Positions 44,403 to 57,013 are shown, counted from the stretch's first letter. The stretch: DNA of 64,000 bases from Piper betle (GCA_033002965.1 JAURVB010000685.1:1-64000); one strand, 5' to 3'. The notes: a model not told the origin generated them from the letters alone. Program-made: numbers and translations.

Positions 44403-44545
44403 ACTTAATGTCCGATTCGTCCACATTCAGGTTCTTTCCAACATGATTGGCCAGCTCTGCTTGGATGCATTTTGAGAAATTTAGTGAGCATGAAGAAGAC
44501 GTCTCCTGCTAGGGTGACCATAGTAGTATCTGTCCCACAAACACA
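44403..44545 (-). pseudogene. CYP82: Second CYP82-like P450 fragment
   Basis: Minus strand gives TDTTMVTLAGDVFFMLTKFL and, one frame over, QAELANHVGKNLNVDESDIK. Equivalent to about 42819-42960 of the first fragment. The following 600 bases also match, so this is a local direct duplication with internal deletions. Confidence 0.7.
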
Positions 44546-45182
44546 AACATTAACACCATTATATGTTTACCAGTGCAAGTTAGTCTAAAGTTACAAAGAA
44601 TTTTTTCTAAAGCTATAAAAGATTATTGCATGAAATAAAAAATATTCATTGAAAAAAAAACCCATCTTAGAATATTTATTCTCTTCTTGTATCCACCTTT
44701 CTTTTATAAAAACAACTCGTAAGTAAATATTAAATTTAAATTCAAATGTCAACAATTATTACTACAAATGTTATCGCTAATTTTGAATTATTTGAATCGG
44801 TCACCTCAATTATAAAATTATGACAGACACATCTTTACTATGATATCGAATTTTACTCTATGACATTAGATGTGAGACTAGCAGCCTAGCATACATCTTA
44901 TTTGGCCAGTGGCCAACATCTTATTTTCAAAGGTAGTTTTTAGCTTTTGGATTGTGCTATGAGCGGCTGAATTTAGTAAGACGCTTAGAGTTGATTCCAT
45001 CACTTTTTTAATTTCAAAATTTAATTGTTTGTTTTTTTTCCAGCATAACCATAATCATTTACGTCTTAATGAGAGAAAGAGTTGATGGGGGTAGGTTGTC
45101 TTGTTCTTGAAGATTGACTTGGTCAAATTAAAAAAATCAAGTTGTTATCATTTGTCTTCATTTATAGAAAAAATTTATAGAA

Positions 45183-45385
45183 AATATATTTGTATATGTA
45201 TATATTTACATCCCTCGATGACTCCTGTCTCAAAAGAAAATATATTTGAATATGCATATATTTATATCCCTTGATGACTCCGTCTCAAAAGAAAATGTAT
45301 TTGTTGTCTCAAAAGAAAATATATTCGTATATGTATACATTTATATCCCTCGATGACTCCATCTCAAAAGAAAATATATTTGTAT
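45183..45385. repeat. Minisatellite of about 55 bp upstream of NLR fragment
   Basis: Units of the type ATATTTGTATATGTATATAT plus CCCTCGATGACTCC, TCTCAAAAGAAAAT recur three full times and once truncated (a short TTGTTGTCTCAAAAG unit). Copy B has a single equivalent at about 15540-15590, so the array expanded in this lineage only. Confidence 0.75.
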
Positions 45386-45614
45386 TTTCCCCGGCAACTT
45401 CTAAGCTCTTATACTCCCCTTTCTGTTCTTCCCCGTCACAAATGATTTGATTTGCCCACTCTCCTAAATTTTTAATGGTCAACTTGATCTACTTTCATTC
45501 TCATCACATTTGCACCTCATCAAGGTGAACTCCTCCCGCCCACCGCCCACCCCCATCTTCCTTGATCTGTTACTTTCTGCTTCTCTCCATTATTCCTACA
45601 TCCAGTTCTTGTTC
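45386..45614 (+). promoter_or_regulatory. Promoter/5' leader, type II (orphan)
   Basis: Matches 15590-15760 of copy B up to CATTATTCCTACATCCA, then jumps directly into NB-ARC sequence at about 45615. The ATG, leader, repeats and P-loop are deleted. Confidence 0.6.
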
Positions 45615-46294
45615 CTACTTGGTTAGAAGATGAATGCTCACGGATGCACCTTGATAGAGGGATCAAAATTCAACCTCAAGGGTGGGATGACTCCTAGGCA
45701 TTATTTGTCAAAAATGTTGGGATTAAGACCCTTCATTCCTCCCACAATGAAATCCTTGACCTTGCTAAAAGTGTTGCTCAAGAATGTAAATGGCTGCCAC
45801 TCACACTCATCGTTATTGGTAAGTCTATGACATGTATATGCAGTTGTGAAACTTGGGAAGACTCACTGTATAATCTTCAAAAATCTCCGGCGAAGGCTCA
45901 AGGGACTGAAGAAAGACTATTTTCTATCTTAAAATTGAGTTATGACAACATCCAAAATGATGTTGAGGAGTGCTTCTTGTTTCACTGCTTGTATCCTAAA
46001 GATTCAGAGATTGATCGACAAAAGCTTGTAGAGTTTTGGATTGGAGATGGATTTTGTATTTGGATTGTAGTTATCATGATACGTGAACAACTTCATTGCC
46101 AAAATTTGTCTACCTTAATTTTTTACATAAAGGGACTTGAGTTGAAAAATAGTTTCTTGCAATTCATGGACAAATTAAGGATCTTAAAAATGGATAATCT
46201 TAAATTTCTTGATACGACATTTGAGATTGTTGGACAATTTGTTGAATTGAAGTGGCTTAGCATATGCAGTACTAATCTACTGATACTACTGTAG
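45615..46294 (+). pseudogene. NLR fragment: NB-ARC 3' half and start of LRR
   Basis: Starts in RNBS-B (RLEDE) right after an orphan promoter. It runs through IKIQPQGWDDS, an in-frame TAG where other copies have TGG, SLKLSYDN-type FSILKLSYDNIQNDV, CFLFHCLYPKDSEIDRQKL and VEFWIGDG. It then skips the MHD region, joining to EQLHCQNLSTLIF and three LRR-start segments (FLDTTFEIVGQF, VELKWLSICSTNL). Two internal deletions, a stop and lost motifs make it a pseudogene. Confidence 0.85.
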
Positions 46295-46454
46295 TTGTAC
46301 CATGTCCTCAATCTCTAACCCTATTCGGCTCCAAATGTTGTGACATGCGATCTCTCTGCAATGTTAAGAACATCCTCAAGTAGTTGTCATACTGTAGGTG
46401 AGGTAATTACTTGGCCTTTGCTTTCACAATAATTGCATACTCAGATGGCATTAG

Positions 46455-46720
46455 TGCATCATGAATGGTGGTTGTGCATCAAGGACAACGGTAGTGCGCA
46501 TTTGGTCGGTGGTAATGCATCATGGTCGGTAGATGGGAAACTTAAGCGACGGTTGTTGTACAACTCAGACAGTGTTTGTGCTAACAGTGGTTGTGCAACT
46601 CGGACGGTGATTGTGCTACTCAGACGGTGGTTGTGGATGGTGTTTGTGCAACTTGGACGGTGGTTGTTCATCACAAATGGCGGTTGTGCTACTCAGACGG
46701 CGGTTGTGCTATCCAGGTGT
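46455..46720. repeat. Degenerate minisatellite of about 20-21 bp
   Basis: GTGGTTGTGCAACTCGGACG-like units repeat with substitutions (GTGCTACTCAGACG, GTGCAACTTGGACG). The open frames across it come from repetition and carry no domain. Confidence 0.7.
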
Positions 46721-47413
46721 TAAAGTCTGATCCTGATCATGTACGTCGTGAACCCTTTACTGTCATTGACATATTTATCTCCGTGTATCTATCTCCCCAC
46801 AGGTAGCTACTAACAACTTCGCTCTGGTTGTCCAACCATGCATGCGTCTAATCCGGAGGGGTTTGGATCATAGTGGTGACACGCACAATGGTTAAATAAT
46901 GCTGAGACCACACTGGTCTCCTAGAATTTGGAGTGACTGCTGCCATAAGCGCTGACTGGCTTTGAATAGTAATCACTGATCTGGCCCTGATAGATCAAGT
47001 GAAATCTAGTTAACCGTCTAAATCCGTTGTCAAAGGTAATCTCGCTTGTCCTCAATGTGTTCATACCTCTATCTGTTGAAGAGTGGCCAACAATACTGTT
47101 GGGATAGACATACACTAGTGAAAGAGGTGAGGCCGTGTGAAGTGTCCATGAGATTGTAAATCCACCTCGCTACTCATCTCATTCACAGTTATTTCCTGGA
47201 AGTAGTCCATCTCAAGTCATTTTCCCAAACTCTTATCTATGCTCCAAGTGCTCTAAGTGCTTCAGTGGATCTGCTGGCATAGCCACATCCTCCATCCACA
47301 AGGATCTATTTGAAGGTCTAAGTTCTCCAAGGTAGACCTTGATCTATGCCTAATGTGTCTATTTAAGGCACTCAATGGTCCATACTCATAGGTCACATAA
47401 CTATATGAGTATA
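46721..47413. other. Unassigned
   Basis: No domain recognised. Open stretches on both strands are short. May be decayed mobile-element sequence. Confidence 0.35.
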
Positions 47414-47638
47414 TGTAACACCCAAAACGGAACCGAACCGGAATGTTACTGGTTCTGGTTAGGTCGGTTAACCCGAGCCCGACCCTACGGATCTATTTTT
47501 GGCGTCTTGAGATGGAAGATGTTTATCGCTATGCATGGATGGGTGCACAAAAATAAACCTAACATGCAACTACAAGAATGACATGACAACTAGTTCATAC
47601 TAAAAATAATGACGATAAAAATCGATAAAATGATAAAG

Positions 47639-47671
<33 letters not shown>

Positions 47672-49322
47672 CACGCATTGATATTCACATAAAATTCTAA
47701 TCTACTGCATAATTCATTCTAAATCTTAGGCCTCGATCCATCTGTGCATTCAAATTACTTTTACATTTTAATTCTGGGTCTTACTTGTTGTACATATTCA
47801 ATATCTAAATATATTTATTAAAGCATATGAATTCAGCTGTCATATCTTACATTACATCACATGATTCCCAATATAATGACAACATGACACAATATTCTAT
47901 CGTTTGACATGTGTGCAAGAGACCTCACTACTCCTTCGTCCAGGCTGGCTCATCCTACTCATGATCATCACCTACATATATCATAAAATAACATCAGTAA
48001 TGAGTGTTACTGGTCCAAAAATATAACTAATATCAAACTAGCTATGAGAACAAACTCTTATATGACAGAAAACATTGTGAAATCTCTAAAGGGCATCTAA
48101 TGAACTGAAATCATCTTTAACTGAACTGATATGTTACCGTTGATGTCTCTCTCGACATTTTCTCATTTCACTTTCTGTTCCCTTGGGACTACTATCATAT
48201 CCTAAGCCCTTTTTCTTACTTCCATACCCACTTGCGTAGCATGGTTGTTGGTATTTTCAGCTTCGACTTGGTTGTCAGTGGCTTCAACTGGCACATGCCA
48301 CTAGCATAACATGGTTGTCGGTATTCCCGGCATCGATTGGCACATGCCACTTGCGTAGCATAGTTGTCGGCAACTTCAATTGGCACATATGGTAGTCGGT
48401 ATTCCTAGCATCGACTGACACATGCCACTTGTGTAGCATGGATGTCGGCAGCTTTGACTGGCGCACATTATTAGTATTCCCAGCATCGACTAGCACATGC
48501 CACTTGTGTAGCATGGTTGTCGGTGGCTTCAACTGGCACATGCTGCTTGCATAACATGATTCTTGGTATTCCCGACTTCGACTGGCATATGCCACTTATG
48601 TAGCATGGTTGTCGGTGCCTTCGATTGACACATGCCCGCTCGCGTAGTCCGGTTATCAAAAAATGCAAAAACTACATGTATAAAGGTCATGGTAGAGATT
48701 TATATAATAAGCCCGAAGGCAACTTGTAGTGGATCTTGTTTTCAAAATATACTCGAGGAATCTCATCCTCGAGGGTTATTAATCCAGAAAACTATTCAAC
48801 TAGATGGCTTGAGCTAAGTGGGATTCAATAAAACATCGCTCAACTCATCCTACAATTTGTAAAAATTAAATCACAATAAAATAGAACAATAAATTAGGGG
48901 TAAGTCTTAAATGGACCTGGTAGAAGCTCCAAGTGTGTCTTAGTGCCTAAACGGTGAGGTCCTACTTTGTACCTAATCGTCAGTCATGTAGTGACGACGA
49001 CGAGGTTGTGGCCGGCTTGAGTGAGGATCATGGGGAAAGAGAAGGAAGAAAAAGTAGAAGGAAGTTCGGTGAGAAGGATGGTGATGACTGATTAATTACA
49101 GTGTTAGAAGTATGGAATATATAGATGTCAGGGGAAGAAAATAAGTGGTCGGTGAGAGAAATAAATGGTTAGATGGGAAAAATGAATAGTTGGTGAGAAA
49201 AATGGATGGTCGTTGAGAAAAATGAATAGTCATTTCATAATTAAAACCTAACTCAACTAAAAATAATGGTCGAACTGACTGGTTCAGATTATAAAACCCT
49301 AATTCAAATCATGGGTTTTACA
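47414..49322. mobile_element. LTR-type element, second well-ended copy
   Basis: Starts TGTAACACCC and ends GGGTTTTACA, as in the solo LTR at 19820-22031. It shares internal blocks with it: GGCGTCTTGAGAT..ATGCATGGATG near 47500, and GAATCTCATCCTCGAGGGTT near 48748. Flanking pentamers (GTATA left, ATATC right) do not match, so no target duplication is claimed. Contains an (AT)n tract at 47640-47668 and the minisatellite at 48240-48640. Confidence 0.65.
48240..48640. repeat. Minisatellite of 42-49 bp inside LTR-type element
   Basis: About eight diverged units containing GGCACATGCCACTTGCGTAG, CATGGTTGTCGG and TATTCCCGGCATCGACT. Absent from the relatives at 19820-22031 and 23540-25660, so it arose within this copy. 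Confidence 0.8.
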
Positions 49323-49976
49323 ATATCTCTATACTCCAAGCTCCCTACTAGTGTCATCTCTCATAACTCTGTCTTACAATGTACACCATGTCCCAAGGAA
49401 GGGCTGATGTGGTGACATGCGAAAAACATGCAAGTGCTCAGATATGATTGCCAAGGTTCTACGCACTCCTGTTCACCATCTAATTGAACCTCAATTAATT
49501 GGACAAGTGGATATTCTTAAGTCATTCAAATGTCTTGCACAATTAAAAAAAGGACATGTCTCTAAGCATATCCTGACATGCCAGTGAGATCCATACTAGC
49601 ATCTACTAAAATCATGATCTCATAACTTCTCTAAACCGCAAACACCGAAACATGCACTGCTTATGTCTAACTGAGCACACCATCTAAAATCCAGAGAAAA
49701 TGACAATCTTCGAGGAAAATGCTTTGTTCATAGCACAAGACGCTGTTTATAAGGTGTTTTTTATAAAACAAAGGCGCTTTTTATAGGAATTTCTAGAAGC
49801 CACATATAATGTGTGTTTATCCATGTTGGCTAGCCTTTGAATAGAAGTCAAAATGGTCACCACCGTTCGTTTTTCTTGATAGACAATATGCATGGTAATA
49901 AAATGTAATTTGGTCGTCTACGACAAAGAGTTTAGATTATGAGAATACTTATGCATGGTCAATACTCAACGGTAAT
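49323..49976. other. Intergenic, no gene seen
   Basis: Lies 3' of the PADRE-type gene (minus strand). No coding sequence recognised. Confidence 0.45.
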
Positions 49977-50207
49977 TCATGCCGTCGCTTGCACCAAGAA
50001 GTACAACCTCTTGCCCTTCAACTTCCTGTACTCCTCCAATGGCCTCGCTTTCACACCCAATTGCCTAACGGCCTCGGAATCCTTGAGCACATGATCTGGG
50101 TGGTCTATGATCACATCTTGCACCCTCACAGGAAGTTTGAACTTGATTATCTCCCCATCTAGCTTCATCACTTTTGCTCTTCTCCTGCCTCCCAAACTGT
50201 TCCCCAT
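49977..50207 (-). CDS. Small PADRE/DUF4228 domain protein
   Basis: 76 codons, MGNSLGGRRRAKVMKLDGEI then VRVQDVIIDHPDHVL, DSEAVRQLGVKARPLE and LKGKRLYFLV. This is the N-terminal core of the plant PADRE (DUF4228) family, whose members are small proteins often induced by pathogens. Gly2 could be N-myristoylated (family trait; not provable here). Family members usually continue 60-100 residues past RLYFLVELP. Here LVQATA and TGA follow, so it is either a short form, truncated, or has a 3' intron using the GT in TTGGTGCAAG. A TATA-like CTATATATGT lies about 75 bases upstream. Uninterrupted and compositionally coherent, so likely a real gene or very recent remnant. Confidence 0.7.
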   Translation of the reverse strand: MGNSLGGRRRAKVMKLDGEIIKFKLPVRVQDVIIDHPDHVLKDSEAVRQLGVKARPLEEYRKLKGKRLYFLVQATA

Positions 50208-52247
50208 ACTCTATTCACACTCCTAAAAAAAAAGAAGGCTACCAACAAAAACAGCAGGGGATTGGAGTAAAGAAGGTACAACATATATAGCTGATTATAT
50301 TGCTTGCTTGCTTTGGTAGAAGGGGCTTAATTTGTTTGATCGGTGGTGCGAGGAGAAAAAAATAAAGGGGGACGGGTTGGTGGTCAAGAGTCAAAAATAG
50401 GAGGAGATAATCTCTTCTGAGATTGAGATTGCGATTGAGATTGACCCCACTAATTAATCATACCCATGTGATGGCTTCGGCTTCTTCCCAACATCCAACC
50501 TCTTTGACGACTTACGCATGCAACTCTCATCAACTAAACTAATTCTTGATTTGATGTTTAATCAGTGCATTGATAGCTTAATTACCTAAGCACAAGCTTC
50601 TTCGGGTATCTAGTTATCCAAGATAGTTGTTGGTATATTTATATATCCACATGGCTCCCCAAAAAGGTAGATAAATTAGTGGGAAGCAACAGTTTCGGGT
50701 CTTTCCTATGATTCTAACATGTGTCTAGAGTTATAAATCTAGATCTTCTAGAGGGTAATTTCTTTATTTTTATGTATATATTGTTCACACAACGCGAACA
50801 AAATGTGGAAGACGTGATAAACAACTCAGTGGATAATGCAGTAACTTTATGATTTTAAAAAGACCATTGGAAAGTTCTACCCCTCTTTGGGTTTGATTTA
50901 GACGAGTGTGGAAGGGGGAAAGGAGGGAAGATTCCTTTCATCATGTCTTTGGGTTTATTGCATACATTTTTCAACGCAAAAACATGTATCCAATTTCGAG
51001 AGTGGAATTTTCCCAAGCTCATCAATTTGAGGAAGCGGCATACTTCTTTACTCGATCAACCTTCCTTGCATGGAGAATTTGTAACACAATTAGGCCAGAA
51101 ATTTAGGAAAGAGAAGACAGTTGATGCCATATTAGAAACTAATTCATAATAAGACATCATTATGAGGAGTCCACCTCATACATTAACCGCTTCATCTTGA
51201 TACACGATCTTCAGATAAGCTAACACTTGGGAGTAATTGGAATTGAATCGACTTGGTTCTAGTCTTGTTACTCTCAACACTTAGGGAAATGAAGAACAGT
51301 GCTCACATCAGAGCTAAATTAGATAATCTGAGGATAAAATTTAATAAAAAATATTTGTTGTGCTGAAATAGTAACAGATAAAGAGAAGTATGATGTTACT
51401 CTTATCGTCTTTTTAATCAGAACGTGAAGAAGGTTTCGTCATCTTTATCATCTGAAGACACCGAACTGCAAAGGAGACATGGTGCGAGCTACAGATGATC
51501 TCCATGACAAGTTATTTGAATGGCAAAACGTTCCTGGAAAATATGATGCCATAAGTAATTTAGCATTGAAAACATAATATTGTGATCTCATGGTATGTTG
51601 AAGCTTTATCTTAGCTAAAGAATAAATATTTCAAATTTCTCTGTGTTTATCATGTTATTTATCAATATCTACTCAATCACCTTCAAAAGGTTTTGTACGA
51701 AAATTTATTTTAAAAAATTTATCCAAATTCAAAACTGTTTTTAAGACAACTGGAACACCCCCATTACCCATGATCATACCAGGGAAAAGAAGCTCTCATG
51801 ATCAAATGCCAAGACTTGCACCGAGATCAATTTGCATTGCAATCCAAATAATTCAGTCCTCCTAACCATTTTTACAAATGGCACATGTTTATTAGAAATG
51901 CCCCCTTACAAGGTTCAAGTTTTAACCACAAGGAAGTATGGTATACAATAATTGATGTGTTTGTCATTATGTAAATACCTGTCATCAACTAGGCGAATGC
52001 CACAATTTTGAAAATGCATAACTTAATAGAAATAAAATTTTATACGAAGAATTTTTCGCGGCATACCTTTTTGGAAGGATTCGGCGATACCACTCAAATT
52101 CTTGAAGTAGGGATTGAGCTTTTGACTACCAGAAATCTTTGCATGAGAATTGTCCGCCCAAAAAATGATGAAACCGATTTTCATCCCTAAAGTGTCATGC
52201 GCCTAGCAGTCACTTTAGAACCAAACATCATGAACATATGGCAGTCT
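50208..52247. other. Intergenic, no gene seen
   Basis: The first 300-500 bases are likely the promoter of the minus-strand PADRE gene. The rest is AT-rich. Short open stretches near 50906-51149 and 51420-51577 show no domain I recognise. Confidence 0.45.
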
Positions 52248-54080
52248 TCACAGACACGAATGTTTTTTTATTCTTATTGGAGTCCCTTTGGGCCTCTTCA
52301 TCAATCCAAATACAAGAGCAAGTTTTTTACTATGAAACTTCACAGACTCAATTATCTCCTTATTGTCCGCATCATGCAAAACAGAATTTGTATCAGTTAC
52401 AAAGCCAAGATCTTGAAGCTTCAAAATTAAAACAGCCAATTCATCATAGATTTGTTCCGCATTGGGATGAGTTCTATCATCTGATACAAACTTGTGAAAC
52501 TTGTTTTCAATTTCAATCCAACTATAGGCTGCGAATTTTTGTATCTTCCTGTCCTTCAAAACCGACCTCAGAGAAGCTACATTCTGCCATCTACCAGAGG
52601 TGGCATACATGCTTGATAACATGACTTAAGGCCCGGCATCTAGCGAATCTAATTCAAAAAGCTTGCTTGCTGCCATTTCTCCCTGTTCAATATCACCCTT
52701 TATTCTACAAATAGACAAAAGAGTAGACCAAATTAAAAAATTGGGTTCGATCTCCATGTTTTTGATCATATCCACTGCTTCCTCCATATAGCCTGAGCGA
52801 CCAAGGAGATTTATCATGCAAGCATAATGATCCAAAGAGGGCTCCATCCGAAACTTTTCACGTCTTGAACAGAAGTATTTCCTACCTTCCCCTACCAGCC
52901 AAGAATGACTGCAAGCAGAGAGCACTCCAACATTCACCTCGTAGAGAGCTAAATCATGATTCTCCAAACCATTTTTTGAGTACCCTGTTATCATTGAATA
53001 ACAGGAGACAACATTTCTGATCCTCAATTGGTTAAAAATAACGGTTGCATCAGTGACCTGTCGACATTTAGAGTACATATTTATTAATGCAGTAGACACA
53101 AGTAAATCTCGCTCAATGCTACTTTGAAGTGTCAGACCATGGATCACTTTGCCCTGATCTAAAGACGCTAAACCAGCACATGCACTAGCAACGCTCGATA
53201 GCACAAACATGTCCGGTTTGACACCCGTGGATAACATTTCAACAAACAACCTCAAGCTTCCTCCTCCATTACCCTCCTCGCCTCTGCTAACAATCCCAGC
53301 TTGAGGTATGCACTCAACACACTAGAGCAAGTGACTCTATCAGGCTCAAAACTCGAAGCCCTCATTGCCGAAAACAAACTCAAACAACTCTCATAATCAC
53401 CGTTCCATACATATCCAACAATCATCGAATTCCATGAAACAGCATTTCTGCGTGGCATTATGAACACTTTCCGTGCTCCATGAACGAACCACATTTCCCA
53501 TACATGTCAATCAGAGCAATCCAAATAAACAAATTCGAGCTCAGCCCACAAACAGCGAACCCAGCCATGAACCTCCATCCCACGGCGCAAATCCATTAGC
53601 TGTGCACAAGCATTGAGAATCGCCACAGCAGTGTACTCCGCGGGCCAATGCCCAACCATCCCCATCTCGACCAAACACCGCAGCCCATCGGCGGCGCAAC
53701 CACGCTTGTGAGAGTGCTGTACGAGACCGAGTCAGGGCAGGGGATATAATCGAAGAGCGACCACACCTTGTCCAAAGACCCCACTTTGCGAGGGCGGACA
53801 GCATTGAGTTGTAGGAGATGGTGACCCGATGGGGCATTTCGTCGAACAGGGGCGGGCGTCGGAGATCCGCCTGCACCATCCTAAAACGAGGAGGCAGTGG
53901 TTGTGGAGGAACGTAGAAGCCAACCCGAAGTAGTGGAGGTGCATGTTGGACTCCAGCTTTCACGCCTGCTCAGCATCGCCGAGGCAGAAGCATTTCGATA
54001 GAAGGTCGGCGTAGGCAGTCTGTGCTGCGCCGGCGAGAAGCTGATCCACTGCCCGGCAGAGCTGCTGCCAGGCATTCGTA
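52248..54080 (-). pseudogene. PLS-class pentatricopeptide repeat (PPR) protein with E/E+ motifs
   Basis: Minus strand, about 54080 to 52248. PPR motifs include PLFDEMPHRVTISYNSMLSA (about 53870), KWGSLDKVWSLFDYIP (53790), ARKVFIMPRRNAVSWNSMIV (53480), GVKPDMFVLSSVASACAG, HYACMINLLGRSGYMEEAVD, WSTLLSICRIKGDIEQGE and the E/E+ tail SWIEIENKFHKFVSDDRTHP to KGTPIRIKKHSC. Such proteins bind and edit or process organelle RNA. The N-terminal third changes frame several times, a frameshift lies near 53255, and codon 52628-52626 is TAA where the family has Tyr (AGPYVMLSS-type motif), in an otherwise open 3' half. No DYW domain. Confidence 0.85.
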
Positions 54081-54164
54081 CCGACTCAGAGAGCCCATAC
54101 CGACTCAGAGAGCCCCTACCTTTGTTTGTGACAATTTATTCAAATAACAATACGAGCTTACAGA

Positions 54165-55153
54165 GGTTAAGTTCCTTGTTGTGAAAGAAAAAGTTTAAAG
54201 TGATAAAGTTTCGGTAAAGTCTCTATAGAATATATTAAGACAAAGTCCATAATTGCGGATTTGCTTACTAAAAGTTTACCGTCCAAGGTCTTTCGTGAGC
54301 ATAATGTCGGTGTAGTATCATTTGATGATATGCTATTTTAGTTGGAGTTTGTTTTATTACGGTATTTGGTTTATATTTTACTTTTTAACTTTATTTTAGT
54401 GATCTCATAAGGTTGAACCAGTTGAAAATATATATGTTCAGATCAAATTACATGTAATTTTCACGCTACATATCCACATTTGATCTATGTCGTTTAATTA
54501 TATTGATGTATGTGACCATAAATGGGTTTAGTTACAATAAATGTAACGAAAATCATCTTAATCCTATATTAACATTAATTAATGGACAAGATTTCTATTT
54601 TGAAATAATAGCATATGTTATTTTGAAGTTCATAAGATTATATACAATTATCTTTGTGTGTGTGTGTGAGTCTAAGTGGGAGATTGTTGGATGTTGGACA
54701 TAAATATATGTTTAAATCTATAATTGCATCATATCTTGTTTTTTTAGGTTGACCTAAATTCAATTGATATATTAAGTTACGCATTTATGAACCATAAATA
54801 AAGGTATGGAATTCAATGTGTGAATAACATAAATAAATGTGTGGAATTCAATGTGTAGATACCATTTTCGTCATTTCTCTTTTATGATGGGTCAAATTGA
54901 AATTATGAAACTAAGGCTAAAGAGGTTATGGTCCCTAAATTCATAAGTAACTTTCGTTATGGCATCACCATCTAGTAATTTTGGTTTTGAAAACTAGTAT
55001 TGAATTTAGAAGATCAAAATCTAAGGAGGTAAAAGAATCATTTTGCTTTTATAGATTCAGGTATACTTTTGCTATCCAATTTTATTTACTTGATGATTTG
55101 ATATGAAGAATAATAAAGTCTTATTTTTAAGTTTAAGTTATAAACTTCTAACA
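54165..55153 (+). mobile_element. Ty1-copia retrotransposon 3' end (RNase H tail, PPT, 3' LTR)
   Basis: 54165-54342 encodes the end of copia pol with a frameshift: KFLVVKEKV, then EYIKTKSIIADLLTKSLPSK and a TAG. A polypurine tract AAGTGGGAGA (54674-54683) precedes TGTTGG at 54685, the usual LTR start. The LTR may end at TCTAACA (55153), giving about 469 bp. The rest of the element is missing; just upstream, a 17-base ACCGACTCAGAGAGCCC duplication (about 54090-54115) marks the edge of the PPR pseudogene. Confidence 0.7.
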
Positions 55154-57013
55154 CCTACACCTTCAACAAATTCTGGGAATTTGAGAATTCATGGAGTTCA
55201 ATCGCCACTTCCGGCTACCGCTCAAACATTGGCATTGGCACTATGCATGGCGCAGCAACTGGCGAAAAGAAGCTCCCTTAGCCACGACATGTATCGATGC
55301 CAAGGGAGGCGATTCGGCAGTGACTCTCCGCCTTTCCACCTTGGTTGGAGGCGGCTGGATCCAGATTTGGCTAAGGAAGGCTGCCATGTCGCGGACGGCA
55401 GTTGCAAATGAAAAAATAAAAAGGGGGAAATAAATATTCTTACATATATTTAGATTGTAAGAAATAAAATAAATATGAAATTTTTTTATGTATATCTCTC
55501 AAATTTTTCTTTTTTTTATTTTTTATAAAAAATATAGAGTTTTTTACGAGAAAAGAGGATATTTTTTTCCTTGATCTAGTGGGGAAGAATTAATCAAAAT
55601 TACCAAAAAAAGGGGAGAAATTTTAATTGTCTAAAATACCCTCACTTTAAAAATAAAATAAAATAATCAAAATTCTTTAAAAATTAGAAAAAAACGTTGG
55701 CAACTAGATCTAGCCAGTCAAATCTGCCTTGAGCGCGACCAAATCCGGTTGGCCACAACCTTAGGTGGCCATGTCATGCCGCTGTAAGGTTAGTCACCCA
55801 TGGTGGCCTAGCAGCTAGACCTCGCCGCCCCTGACCTAGGGGCGGCATGGCAAGGCAAATAACCACCGTTGCAGTGACGGTGGGAGCTCCCCTTAAAAAT
55901 AAGAAAAAGAAAAAGAAGGCTTTTACATGGTGACCTCTTCTAGCCATCCAGGGTGGGTTGCCAAATCTGGCCGTGCCATAGTAGCGGGGGGCACCCAAAT
56001 CATCGCCCCATGGGGCAGCTGGGCACTGCTCAAGGGTAGAGGTGCCCACCCCTTTAAATTTATTTATTTTTTTAGTTTGAGGGTAGTTTTTGGTATTTTG
56101 CTTTAATTATCCCACCATCTGGTAATATAAAAAAATCCCCCTTTCTTAGTAGAAAGCTCAAAAATATAAGTTTGTAAAATTTTTATATAGAATTTTTTTG
56201 ACTATAAATAAAATTTTCTTCAACTAAATTTCCCGACATCCAAAAACAAGGAAATTTTTAACCTTTAAATTTTATATTTTGTTCTTGTAATTTGGCGGCA
56301 ATCAAACATATCCTAAACGACTTTAAGATTAAATTTGTTTTCAAGGTGAAGTTTGGTTTTTGGGGACATGAATTGAAATCTTGAATATATATATATATAC
56401 ACACACATATTAAATGATATGACGACTTTGTGGTATTTTAAGTTATAAAATTTTAATGCATGAATATTTTATTGTATACTTAACGTCATGACAAACTAAA
56501 TTGAAATATTTTAATGAAAATTAAATTTAACTGTAAGTTACATTAAAAGGATGTATAAGTAGATATAAGATTTGTTCACGCCTGAGTTTGACCCGGACCA
56601 ATATACTTACATTTTGTACACAACGTAATTTACAAATCTAAACAAAATTTTTAATGCTGTAAGAAAGTCAAAGTAGTTTTGTGAGAGTGACATGTTATTT
56701 TTCGTATAATTATTTGATGTTTTTATTGCGGACGTTTTCTAAATGAGCTATTTTACTCTAACCTGGGAAGGACATACATATATTTACATCTCTTCTTTTG
56801 TTTTCTCGTAAAATTTATGATATATGGACCTATATTGTGAAGAAGAGCTAAAATATAATAACTACGAAATATAGTGTATTGATGCGCTTTTCACCTATCA
56901 GACCCTTATTTTGAAATGATAAGAGAACAGTAAGCCTTGATGTCGCTGCAGTAGTAATATTCTAAAGAGGATATGAGCACCATGTATATATATTGGAAAT
57001 AAGGTTTCTCTGG
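55154..57013. other. Intergenic, no gene seen
   Basis: AT-rich with a GC-richer patch at 55690-56050 whose open frames have no recognisable domain. Poly-T/A rich spacers flank it; possibly a non-autonomous element. Confidence 0.4.

Noticed and set aside
46433..46806. Open frames across 46.4-46.8 kb
   Set aside because: Produced by a 20-21 bp minisatellite, a multiple of three in places; no domain.
47409..49327. Target-site duplication around the second LTR-type element
   Set aside because: Flanking pentamers GTATA and ATATC do not match; only the terminal sequences were kept as evidence.
55103..55433. Two overlapping open frames of 80-102 codons
   Set aside because: No recognisable domain, and they overlap the proposed copia LTR end.
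55774..56049. 91-codon minus-strand open frame
   Set aside because: Low-complexity Gly/Ala/Pro sequence interrupted by a poly-F run from an A-rich tract; no family match.
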